Positions 46,672 to 54,819 of a stretch of 64,000 nucleotides of DNA are shown piece by piece. Numbering within the stretch: position 1 is the first letter of the stretch; every line of letters begins with the position of its first letter. This DNA is from Lutibacter sp. A64 (lineage in GTDB: Bacteria; Bacteroidota; Bacteroidia; Flavobacteriales; Flavobacteriaceae). The stretch spans positions 1,459,001 through 1,523,000 of the forward strand of contig NZ_CP092487.1 in the NCBI RefSeq assembly GCF_022429565.1, read 5' to 3'. Below the pieces are notes generated by a model. That model had not been told where the DNA came from. It was given only the letters and a program-made list of their open reading frames with translations, and made no database searches. A program made the translations under genes and the position numbers.

Positions 46672-48773
46672 AATTCTCAAATATAAAAATTAACAATTTC
46701 AGACAATATTACAATGCTGTAAATATTGATTTAACAACTGATACCGACCAAAATATTGTTGTGATAGGTGGTAGAAATGGTTATGGTAAAACAAATTTCC
46801 TATTATCAATAGTTTGGTGTCTTTATGGTGAAAAAATTTCACAAATTGATGATAACTTTAAAAAGGAAATCCAAAAAGAAAAAAACTATTCATCTTTTAT
46901 GCAACAGTCTATAAATTGGACAGCAAAAAGAGAAAATAAAGATACATTTTCGGTTAGTATTAAAGTTTCAGAAATAGAATTACCCGAATTGAGTAAATTA
47001 AATTCAAACTCTGCTAGTGTTATTATAACTAGAACATTTAATGTTACTAGTATGAATGAAACACTTTCTATTTCAGATACTAATTCGAATATGGAAATAT
47101 TTGATGATGAAGCTGATAAAATTAATTTCATCAATGATTATATAATTCCAATAGATGCTGCAAAATTTGTGTTTTTTGATGCAGAAAAAATCTCTGAAAT
47201 AGCAAACTTATCTATTAAGGAAGAAGGTAGTTTTATAAATGATGCATTAGGAAAAATATTAGGTCTTGATACATACGACACTCTAATTGAAGATATAGAG
47301 TTTTACATTAATACCTTGAAAAAAGAAGGAGCAACCAAAAATTTACAAGAACAAATAGTTGATAAAGAAAAAGCAATTGAACTCTCTGAAATAGATATTG
47401 AAAAGCTTGAAGAAGAAAATGCTGAAAAACTAAAAGAGATTGATGATTTAAAGAAAACCATAAGACAATACGATAATCTTATATCGCAACACAGTAAACA
47501 AGGCAATTCAACATTTGATAGAGATTCAATTTTATCAGAAATAAATAAGTTAAAAGCAAAGGAATTTGAACTATCTGAAAGATTTAATGAATTAAGCGAG
47601 ATAATTCCGTTAGCTATTTTAACTGGTAAACTTGAAGAAGTAAGTGAACATCTTGAAATTCAAGAGAAAAACACATTGTCTCAAAATTCCTCAAAAGAAA
47701 ATTCAGAAAAAATTGAGAATTTTATAGAGCTACTTTTTAATAAACCACCAGAACCTAAAAATTCTACAATGTCATTCAAGGACAAGCTTTTTTATTACGA
47801 TAAGGCCAAAAATTTAGGTTCAGAATTGTTTGCCTCTAATGGAAATTATCAAGAATTAGAATTTGAGCACGATTTAAGTAATGCAGAAAAAAATCTAATT
47901 ACTGATGCAATAAATCTTGTTAATTCTCAATCAAAAGATCTATTTGAAACTACTATTGAAGAATTCAATGAAGTACAAATTAAACTATCCGAACTTAATA
48001 AGACTTTAAGCAAAGTTGATGCTGATTTGGAGGATGAATTGATTTTAGAATATTCATCGAAAAAGGAAACAGCTGAATATAATATTACAGAAAATAATAG
48101 AAAAATTGGTGAAAACAATCAGCAAATATCAAAGTTAAGAAGTGACATTGTTCGTTTAAATCAACAACTTTTAACTTTAGTAAAAAAGGTAGATATCAAT
48201 GCCCAAAACAAAATTAAAATAAAAGAAAGTCAGAAATATATTGACGTCTTAAATACATTCCTCGAAGAACAGAAAAACAAACATAAAGACAGTCTTGAAA
48301 ATACTATTTTAAGCGAGCTAAAAATATTAATGCACAAACTTGGAAGTGAAGAAAATAACAGCAAGTTTATTGAAGATGTAAAAGTTACCATTTTGGCATC
48401 TGGTCAAGGAATGAAGATTACTCTTTTAGACCAAGATGATAATGAAATAAGAAAAGAGAGTTTATCTTCCGGTGAAAAACAAATTTATATTTCGTGCTTA
48501 ATAAAAGCGATTTTGAACGAATCTATACAGAGTTTACCAATATTTATCGATACGCCACTTGGAAGACTTGATGAAGAACATAGAGATAATATTACCCGAA
48601 AATACTATCCTGCTCTTTCAGAGCAAGTTGTATTATTTTCAACAAATAGCGAGATCACACCTAAACGTTACAAAGATATTTCTGAAAACATTTCGAAATC
48701 CTATTTATTATTTAATGATGGAGCAAACACAAGTTTAAAAAACGGTTACTTTAATACTACAAACAATGATTAG
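46668..48773 (+). CDS. DndD-like SMC/ABC-type ATPase
   Basis: 701 residues. N-terminal ABC half with Walker A IGGRNGYGKTNFL (Gly34-Thr42) and the DndD-style start FSNIKINNFRQYYNAVNIDL. A long coiled-coil region (about 205-565) carries heptads such as EKAIELSEIDIEKLEEENAE. The C-terminal half has the signature LSSGEKQIYISCLIKAIL (about 599-616), Walker B LPIFIDTPLGRLDEEHRDN (about 623-641) and a switch FSTNSEI. The end closely resembles DndD of DNA phosphorothioation systems, the SMC-like partner that nicks or manipulates DNA. No DndC-like PAPS reductase is encoded nearby, so sulfur insertion is not supported. Confidence 0.85.
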   Translation: MKFSNIKINNFRQYYNAVNIDLTTDTDQNIVVIGGRNGYGKTNFLLSIVWCLYGEKISQIDDNFKKEIQKEKNYSSFMQQSINWTAKRENKDTFSVSIKVSEIELPELSKLNSNSASVIITRTFNVTSMNETLSISDTNSNMEIFDDEADKINFINDYIIPIDAAKFVFFDAEKISEIANLSIKEEGSFINDALGKILGLDTYDTLIEDIEFYINTLKKEGATKNLQEQIVDKEKAIELSEIDIEKLEEENAEKLKEIDDLKKTIRQYDNLISQHSKQGNSTFDRDSILSEINKLKAKEFELSERFNELSEIIPLAILTGKLEEVSEHLEIQEKNTLSQNSSKENSEKIENFIELLFNKPPEPKNSTMSFKDKLFYYDKAKNLGSELFASNGNYQELEFEHDLSNAEKNLITDAINLVNSQSKDLFETTIEEFNEVQIKLSELNKTLSKVDADLEDELILEYSSKKETAEYNITENNRKIGENNQQISKLRSDIVRLNQQLLTLVKKVDINAQNKIKIKESQKYIDVLNTFLEEQKNKHKDSLENTILSELKILMHKLGSEENNSKFIEDVKVTILASGQGMKITLLDQDDNEIRKESLSSGEKQIYISCLIKAILNESIQSLPIFIDTPLGRLDEEHRDNITRKYYPALSEQVVLFSTNSEITPKRYKDISENISKSYLLFNDGANTSLKNGYFNTTNND

Positions 48774-50343
48774 ATTTAAAATAGATTCGGAAAGCACAGA
48801 ATTATTAGATAGAATAACAAGTATCTATAATTTTAAAAGAGACACGATTACAGGCAGAATCGCTTTGTCATTAAGTATTGAAAAAGGTCGTCTTTTTCAC
48901 GAAAATGAAAACAATTTACCTCAAAATGGTAGAGAATATACACCAACAAGTAACATATTTGGTCGTTTAGTAAATGACATTGACAATTTTACTCTTTATA
49001 AAACCATTTTCGATCAACATTATAATAAAGAGTTAACGGAAAGTGAATTTATTAAACTTTATAAACTTCATTTAAAAGATGGTCTTGAAATTTGGAATAA
49101 CAAATTAAATGATAGCGATATTACCAAAGGAGAACATATTTCACTTTTATTGAAACCCATCAAAAAAGGATTAACATTAAGATCAAAAACTGTAAAAACT
49201 AGTTCTAGTTCAAAGAAATTTAATGTAACAGAATTTGAAGATCTTTTAACATTCGAATTAGGAAAAACAGAAGAAGGTGAAAATATTGAAATTAGAATTA
49301 ATGATTTAAGAGAGTTTGATAATAGAAATATCGCAATTGCTGGAATGGCAGGTTCTGGAAAAACGCAATTAATGAAAGATATTTTATATCAAATTTCTAA
49401 AAACACTAATAATGAACTGAAGTTTATCTTCTTTGATTACAAAGGAGAAGGAAACCCAGAACAATTAAAGCCTTTTCTAGATGCTACAAAATGTGAATTT
49501 GTTGATATTGTAAATGATGGTGGTATTGAATTCAATCCATTTTTATCAATAAGTTTAAACGAAAGACAAAGACCTTTCAGTATTAAAGCATTTGTTGACA
49601 CAATAGCAACTTTTGTTCCTAGTGTTGGTGTTGCTCAAAAAAATATTCTAACAAATGTAATAACTGATTTATTCGATAGTAAGAATGGTTCATATCCAAC
49701 AATAAATGAATTATTTAAAAATTTAGAAGAGTATTACGAAGAAAATAACAGAAGACCCGATACGTTATTTGCAGGTATCCAAGATTTGACAACTAATATT
49801 TTTAATTGCAATCCTAACAATACGGATATTTTAGATAAAAGTTTATATCTCAATCTTCCACCAGCTTTATCAGACACTTTGAGGCAGTTAGTTGTGTTTT
49901 TACTTTTGAGATATTTCAATTCTTATTTTAGTTCTACAAATGATTGCGAACCAAAAGACCATATTTTTCCATTACGTTATGTAATTGTAATTGATGAAGC
50001 TCATATATACTTAAAAAATAAAAATGCTAGAAAAGCACTTGAGGAACTTTTGAGATTACTAAGGTCAAAAGGCGTTATAATCGCTATGCTTTCACAAGGA
50101 GTTGAAGACTACAAAACAAAAGACTTTGATTTTGCTTCACAAGTAAAACTTCCTATTTGTTTGAATGTTCAAAATAAGGACTATAAAGCCATTAGTAACT
50201 TTGTTGGAACACCAAGCAGTAAATATAAATTGGAAACTGAAATCAAAAAACTTGAATCAGGAAAAGGACTTATAAATATTGGTGAACCGAAAATGATTGA
50301 ATTAAGGCAATGGTGGAAAACGAAAAAAGATGAATATATATAG
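48766..50343 (+). CDS. DndE-like domain fused to a HerA/FtsK-type ATPase
   Basis: 525 residues. Residues 1-125 match the DndE pattern (FKIDSESTELLDRITSIYNF, GRIALSLSIEKGR, NIFGRLVNDIDNF, FIKLYKLHLKDGLEIW). DndE binds nicked DNA in phosphorothioation systems as a stand-alone protein of about 110 residues. From about 170 on there is a HerA/VirB4-like RecA-fold ATPase: Walker A GMAGSGKT (193-200), FFDYKGEGNPEQ, Walker B YVIVIDEAHIYL (Asp410, Glu411) and IAMLSQGVEDY. This suggests a hexameric pump that travels on DNA and recognises ends or nicks. It overlaps the DndD-like gene by 8 bases. No nuclease motif is visible. Confidence 0.82.
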   Translation: MIRFKIDSESTELLDRITSIYNFKRDTITGRIALSLSIEKGRLFHENENNLPQNGREYTPTSNIFGRLVNDIDNFTLYKTIFDQHYNKELTESEFIKLYKLHLKDGLEIWNNKLNDSDITKGEHISLLLKPIKKGLTLRSKTVKTSSSSKKFNVTEFEDLLTFELGKTEEGENIEIRINDLREFDNRNIAIAGMAGSGKTQLMKDILYQISKNTNNELKFIFFDYKGEGNPEQLKPFLDATKCEFVDIVNDGGIEFNPFLSISLNERQRPFSIKAFVDTIATFVPSVGVAQKNILTNVITDLFDSKNGSYPTINELFKNLEEYYEENNRRPDTLFAGIQDLTTNIFNCNPNNTDILDKSLYLNLPPALSDTLRQLVVFLLLRYFNSYFSSTNDCEPKDHIFPLRYVIVIDEAHIYLKNKNARKALEELLRLLRSKGVIIAMLSQGVEDYKTKDFDFASQVKLPICLNVQNKDYKAISNFVGTPSSKYKLETEIKKLESGKGLINIGEPKMIELRQWWKTKKDEYI

Positions 50344-50644
50344 GCCAACGCATAAAGCCATATACATTTGCAATTCGAACAAAAGGATAAACATCGAAAA
50401 AACCAAGTTGAACGTAAAAAACATTTTAACTTACAACCAAGCATTCTACTTGTCAATAAACTAAAGCTAAAATCAATTCAGAGTAACTACTGTATCTATG
50501 GGAATTTCAATACAAATTGAGCAATTATTTAAAAAAGTAATGAAGTATTTTTTACTTTTACACTCTAAAACAGCAATAATGGTATACCAACTATTAGCTT
50601 TAATCAATTTTAATTTGCAACCATATTTAAGGTATTAGAATACT
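50344..50644. other. Right boundary of the accessory island
   Basis: A gap with no gene. GCCAACGC starts in the base after the last island stop codon (50344-50351), echoing the motif on the left side. TACATTTG (50363-50370) fits a -7 element but has no partner TTG and no gene close downstream. Confidence 0.4.
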
Positions 50645-51742
50645 ATGAAACAGATAACAAATATTTTACTAGCCTTAATTTTAATTCCCAGTTTTACAGT
50701 TGCTCAATTAGAAAATAACGAGATTTTAGAAAACTTAAAATCTATAAGTTCTAAAAATGATTTTATTCAGCAATCGCTTTCTTCAACTTCTATAGATTCA
50801 ACAATCTATAGTTTAATTACAGCGCAAGTTAATATTGGTACTTTAAATGAAAAAATTGAAATTCCTTTTAACCATCAAAAGTTAGAGTACTTAGGTTTTA
50901 TGCATCCAAATGAAACAAATCTTTTTAAGGCTAATCCTATTAGTGCTCAAAATAATAACACACCAGAATTAGACAAGAAACTCTATATTTTTAAATACGA
51001 AGATTTTTATGTTTCATTAGAATCAAAGAATAACGCTAATATTCTAAATTTATATTATACTTTAAGAGCTATAAATATTATAAAAATTCGTTATCCCGAA
51101 CTTTATAAAAACTTGTTTATAAACTCTATGGAGTTTAAAACTAAAAAACCTAAATACGGAAATTGGGTAAATTCAAACAAAGCTTTTTGGATTGCTTTTA
51201 ATACTAACCCAAAATACATTGCCAGTAACAATACCATATTTCTTAAAGATGGTTTCTTTTCTAATAGTCAGGTTGAAAAATATCGTAATATTGCTCTAGT
51301 TAATATAGATTCAGAAAATATTTTAGGAAAATCTGAAACAATTGGAAGTCGCCCTCTTTATAATAAAAAAAAGAATTCTGACAATCATTTAAGCTATTTA
51401 AGAGATGGTTTAATTGAATCTATAGCACACGAAATGATACATAATTATATTGATTTAGCTTATACATACAATAAATCTATAAATGAAATTAAACAAAATA
51501 GAGGTAAATTAAATTTTGTATTGGCTGAAGAGATTGCGGTTCTTAACACTTCTCTACCCTATTTTATAAAAAAAGGTGGTTTAAACAAACAGGTAATTAG
51601 CTACTATTACAAAAACATATTTGATTATAATATTGGTATACTCAAAAAAGCAAACCTATTAAACAGTTATGGAGCTATCTTTACAAAAGAATTTGCAGAT
51701 AACAATTGGAAAACCATTTTTAAATTAAATATTTTGGATTGA
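50645..51742 (+). CDS. Secreted protein with a putative zinc-metallopeptidase site
   Basis: 365 residues. A clear signal peptide (about 1-20, NILLALILIPSFTVAQ). The middle and C-terminal part contain IESIAHEMIHNYIDLAY, which includes the zinc-binding motif HEMIH, with downstream acidic residues in VLAEEIAVLNTSLPYF that could supply the third ligand, as in gluzincins. I do not recognise a named family. It is likely a periplasmic or outer-surface hydrolase. It is flanked by non-coding DNA on both sides, so it is probably transcribed alone. Confidence 0.7.
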   Translation: MKQITNILLALILIPSFTVAQLENNEILENLKSISSKNDFIQQSLSSTSIDSTIYSLITAQVNIGTLNEKIEIPFNHQKLEYLGFMHPNETNLFKANPISAQNNNTPELDKKLYIFKYEDFYVSLESKNNANILNLYYTLRAINIIKIRYPELYKNLFINSMEFKTKKPKYGNWVNSNKAFWIAFNTNPKYIASNNTIFLKDGFFSNSQVEKYRNIALVNIDSENILGKSETIGSRPLYNKKKNSDNHLSYLRDGLIESIAHEMIHNYIDLAYTYNKSINEIKQNRGKLNFVLAEEIAVLNTSLPYFIKKGGLNKQVISYYYKNIFDYNIGILKKANLLNSYGAIFTKEFADNNWKTIFKLNILD

Positions 51743-51787
51743 AAAACCAACGTTAATTAAGTAATAATTACAGCAAACATATAACAA

Positions 51788-51889
51788 ATGGAAAAACAAA
51801 AATTTTACGAAAAAAAAGAATATTATATACCAATTGCAATTGCTATAGGAATATTATTTTTAGGAGCAATAAAGCTGTTTTTTGAATAA
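51788..51889 (+). CDS. 33-residue single-pass membrane protein
   Basis: Sequence MEKQKFYEKKEYYIPIAIAI with the hydrophobic stretch continuing as GILFLGAIKLFFE. A charged N terminus and one membrane helix (about 14-32) make a credible small membrane protein. It lies 45 bases after the putative peptidase gene. There is no known family, and its length makes chance possible. Confidence 0.45.
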   Translation: MEKQKFYEKKEYYIPIAIAIGILFLGAIKLFFE

Positions 51890-51976
51890 TATTTATAACT
51901 GTTACAAATAGTTAAATGTATTTTCTACACATAAACTAGCTAATCTAAAACATTATAAAGGCTAAGGTTTAGAAAT

Positions 51977-53638
51977 CTACACCTCCACTTTATTATACAA
52001 AAACCGTTTTATACTTTGTTTTGGTGTTTTCTCAAACGCTTCTGAGTGGCAAATCATTTTAGTAATACGCATATAAGCTGGTAAATTTTTGTTAGCTTGT
52101 ACTCTATATTTTTCTAAAATAGCTTCCAATTCTAATTCATCTATACTGGTAAGCTTCATATATTCATAATCAGGATACACAAGTGCAACAAGCTTTCCTT
52201 TTCTCTCCACCACTAACGAATCACCAATATAAGCCCGTTTATTTAAAGTTGATTCAATTTCTTCAGGAAAAATATTCTGTCCAGATGCACCCAAAATCAT
52301 ATTTTTGCTCCTTCCCTTAATGTAAATAAAATTATCTTTATCCATAAGCCCTAAATCACCCGTATGCAACCAACCATCTTTATCTATAGCTTCTGCTGTT
52401 GCTTCTGGATTTTTATAATAACCCAACATTAAATGATCACCTTTTACCAATATTTCACCAACTTCATTAATTGGATCTTCAGAATCTATTTTAACTTGCA
52501 TAGCATCTACTGGCTTACCGCAACTTCCAATTCGCATTTCTTTCCAAGAAGCATAGGATATTAATGGACCACATTCAGTCATTCCATAACCAATAGTAAA
52601 AGGAAATCCTATTTTCTTAAATAGTTTTTCAATATCTTCATTAAATGCTGCACCACCAATAACAACTTCTTCAAAATTCCCTCCAAAACCATCGTTAAGT
52701 CCAGCAAGAACTTTCTTATAAATTAATTTGTTAAGCAGCGGTATTTTTAAAAGTGTACTTACAATTGGTTTTTCTATTTGAGGTTTAATTTTCTTTTTAA
52801 ATATTTTTTCTATAACAAGAGGAACAGATAAAATAAGCCTTGGTTTTATTTCTTTAAAGGCCTTTGTAATAATAGCTGGCGATGGTGTTCTTGTTAAAAA
52901 TGTAATTTGACATCCTATTGAAAAAGGAAATAAAAATTCAAAAGCCATACCATAAGCGTGAGCCAAAGGCAAAAACGATACAATTGCATCTCCACTTTTT
53001 AAAGGCATATTATCTTCTGCAAATTTAATATTTGAAGCCAAACTTTTATGATTAAGCATTACTCCTTTTGAAAAACCGGTGGTTCCAGAAGTGTAATTAA
53101 TAGCTGCTAATTCATCATTACTAATGTTTTCAAACTTTAAATCTTCAGGCTTCAATCCATTTGGAAATAAATTATTATAATCTGTTTCAAATGAATCATA
53201 AGCAGTTTTAATTTTATCAATACGGTAATCCGAAAGGAAATTATCATTTAATATTAAAATTCCCTCTAGTGCTTTCATCTCCTCAAAATTGTATTTTGGA
53301 TACAAGTGACTAGAAACAAAAAATAATTTAGCATCGGAATGTGTTACAATATGATGCACATCATTTGGTGTAAAATCGGGAAGTATTGGTACAACTACTG
53401 CTCCATAACTAACTATTGCTAAAAATGAAACAGCCCATTCAGCTGAATTTTTACCAATAAGTGCAACCTTATCTCCTTTCTTAATTCCAGATTTTTCGAA
53501 GAACAAATGAGTTTTCTTTATTCTTTCTCCCAATTGACCATATGTAAATCCAACACCTTTATAATCAGCAAGTGCTAGCAGGTCCCAATTCTCAACGATA
53601 CTTTCATTGAAATACTCAACAAGTGTTTTTTTAATCAT
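51977..53638 (-). CDS. AMP-binding long-chain fatty acid-CoA ligase
   Basis: 553 residues from ATG 53638; the TTG at 53671 is actually the -33 element of its promoter. The adenylation core motif INYTSGTTGFSKGVML (about 190-205), GYGMTECGPLISYAS, GWLHTGDLG and IKGRSKNMILGASGQNI show the ANL superfamily. It activates fatty acids to acyl-CoA for lipid synthesis or beta-oxidation. No beta-oxidation genes are adjacent. The -7 element ends 4 bases before the ATG, so the transcript may be leaderless. Confidence 0.92.
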   Translation of the reverse strand: MIKKTLVEYFNESIVENWDLLALADYKGVGFTYGQLGERIKKTHLFFEKSGIKKGDKVALIGKNSAEWAVSFLAIVSYGAVVVPILPDFTPNDVHHIVTHSDAKLFFVSSHLYPKYNFEEMKALEGILILNDNFLSDYRIDKIKTAYDSFETDYNNLFPNGLKPEDLKFENISNDELAAINYTSGTTGFSKGVMLNHKSLASNIKFAEDNMPLKSGDAIVSFLPLAHAYGMAFEFLFPFSIGCQITFLTRTPSPAIITKAFKEIKPRLILSVPLVIEKIFKKKIKPQIEKPIVSTLLKIPLLNKLIYKKVLAGLNDGFGGNFEEVVIGGAAFNEDIEKLFKKIGFPFTIGYGMTECGPLISYASWKEMRIGSCGKPVDAMQVKIDSEDPINEVGEILVKGDHLMLGYYKNPEATAEAIDKDGWLHTGDLGLMDKDNFIYIKGRSKNMILGASGQNIFPEEIESTLNKRAYIGDSLVVERKGKLVALVYPDYEYMKLTSIDELELEAILEKYRVQANKNLPAYMRITKMICHSEAFEKTPKQSIKRFLYNKVEV

Positions 53639-53642
53639 TGTG

Positions 53643-53671
53643 CAAAAATAATAATTCTTATCTAAAAACAA
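53643..53671 (-). promoter_or_regulatory. Promoter of the fatty acid-CoA ligase gene
   Basis: Minus strand: TTG (53671-53669), 18 bases, TATTTTTG (53650-53643). Only CACA separates it from the ATG. Confidence 0.7.
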
Positions 53672-53807
53672 GTGCTATTTATTACAAGTAGCTTATCCTT
53701 TAAAACATAAACTTACTTGTTCTCATCTATTCATTAATTTGGTAGCAGAATATTCTATCTGTAATTAATTAAATTACATCGGTAAGCACACAACTACAAT
53801 AAATAAA

Positions 53808-54125
53808 TTAGTAAAAACACTAAAAATAAACAGTGTATTTTTTTTAATTTTATTTATTACGTTTAGTTCGTCCTATACACAAACATCAGAATCTTTTTAC
53901 ACCTACTTTATAAGCAATAGTCTTACCCGACACCTAACACCTCCTCATTTACATACAATGTTTAAAGAGTAGAATGTGGACTTACAATTTAGAAGCCAAT
54001 ATGGTTTAGATGATGTAGCAGATTTTCAATTAATAGAAACAATTCAAAAAGAGGTTTGGAATATTATAAAATTTGTAAACAAAAAGAAAACTTTTACGCA
54101 TCTAAATCATTTTCAAATAAATTAA
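53808..54125 (+). pseudogene. Decayed gene for an exported protein (in-frame stop, no start codon)
   Basis: One reading frame runs open from about 53769 to TAA at 54123-54125, broken only by TAG at 53970-53972. The first part has a signal-peptide-like segment (INSVFFLILFITFSSSYTQ); after the TAG it continues VDLQFRSQYGLDDVADFQLI through VWNIIKFVNKKKTF. No ATG, GTG or TTG start is available upstream. This fits an inactivated exported protein of about 105 residues. I do not recognise the family. It fills most of the long gap before the 54319 gene. Confidence 0.4.
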
Positions 54126-54271
54126 AATTTCTGAAATAACTAAAAAAAATTGAAAATTGATATCAGAAATATTAGAATCCTAAATAATAAAGGCTTCAAT
54201 AATTTTAACAATAAGACTAATTTTAAAATTAAAATGTAAGATTGATTACACTATTGAATATTGTACTTTAG

Positions 54272-54279
54272 TATCTTTG
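54272..54279 (+). promoter_or_regulatory. Candidate -7 element (TATCTTTG)
   Basis: TATCTTTG fits TAnnTTTG, 39 bases upstream of ATG 54319. No well-spaced TTG was found. Confidence 0.45.
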
Positions 54280-54318
54280 TATCAACAACTTCAAAAGAAG
54301 CTGTTGATTTTTTTTAAA

Positions 54319-54780
54319 ATGCTATCTAAACAAGAAAATAAACATCTTATTGGTACAATTAATATACCGCTAAGCACAATTAAAATCGAACAAATTCTAA
54401 CAAAAGCAAAAGCAGATGTTAAAGAGCTTATAGAGTTGTGTTCCAAATATTTAAAGATTTTTATAGATCTAGAACAGCAATCAAACATTACATTATTCTA
54501 TCACTTACACAAAATAGAGAACTACGATTTATTGGCAAAACCTTTTATGAATACAAAAAAACATGAGATATTTGCCAGCAAATTACCTAAAAGACAAGAT
54601 GCAATAAAGCTTTCTACAGCTAAACTTTTAGAAATTATAAAAATTAGTATCTATATAAAAACGACTGTTCTGGTAAATAGAAGTCCGCAAATAGATTTAA
54701 AACCATTATTTTTAAAGTTTAACTCTAGAAAAACCCTAAAAACTAGATGGTTAAATGATAAAGGATATATTCCTAATTAA
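54319..54780 (+). CDS. Uncharacterised helical protein upstream of the PLP enzyme
   Basis: 153 residues from ATG 54319; the TTG at 54277 lies inside the -7 element and is rejected. Helical and charged: STIKIEQILTKAKADVKELI, YHLHKIENYDLLAKPFMNTK, then KLLEIIKISIYIKTTVLVNR. No signal peptide, membrane helix or recognised motif. It is 39 bases upstream of the PLP-enzyme gene on the same strand, so the two are probably one operon and may work together. Function unknown. Confidence 0.65.
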   Translation: MLSKQENKHLIGTINIPLSTIKIEQILTKAKADVKELIELCSKYLKIFIDLEQQSNITLFYHLHKIENYDLLAKPFMNTKKHEIFASKLPKRQDAIKLSTAKLLEIIKISIYIKTTVLVNRSPQIDLKPLFLKFNSRKTLKTRWLNDKGYIPN

Positions 54781-54819
54781 TAAATTTCGTTCAAATGAAC
54801 GTTTTTAAACTAAACACTT

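Noticed and set aside
44295..50343. Complete DNA phosphorothioation (dndBCDE) cluster
   Set aside because: Only DndD- and DndE-like parts are present; DndC, DndA and DndB are missing from the window.
53639..53671. Upstream TTG start for the fatty acid-CoA ligase
   Set aside because: The TTG is the -33 promoter element, and the ATG at 53638 matches the family start.
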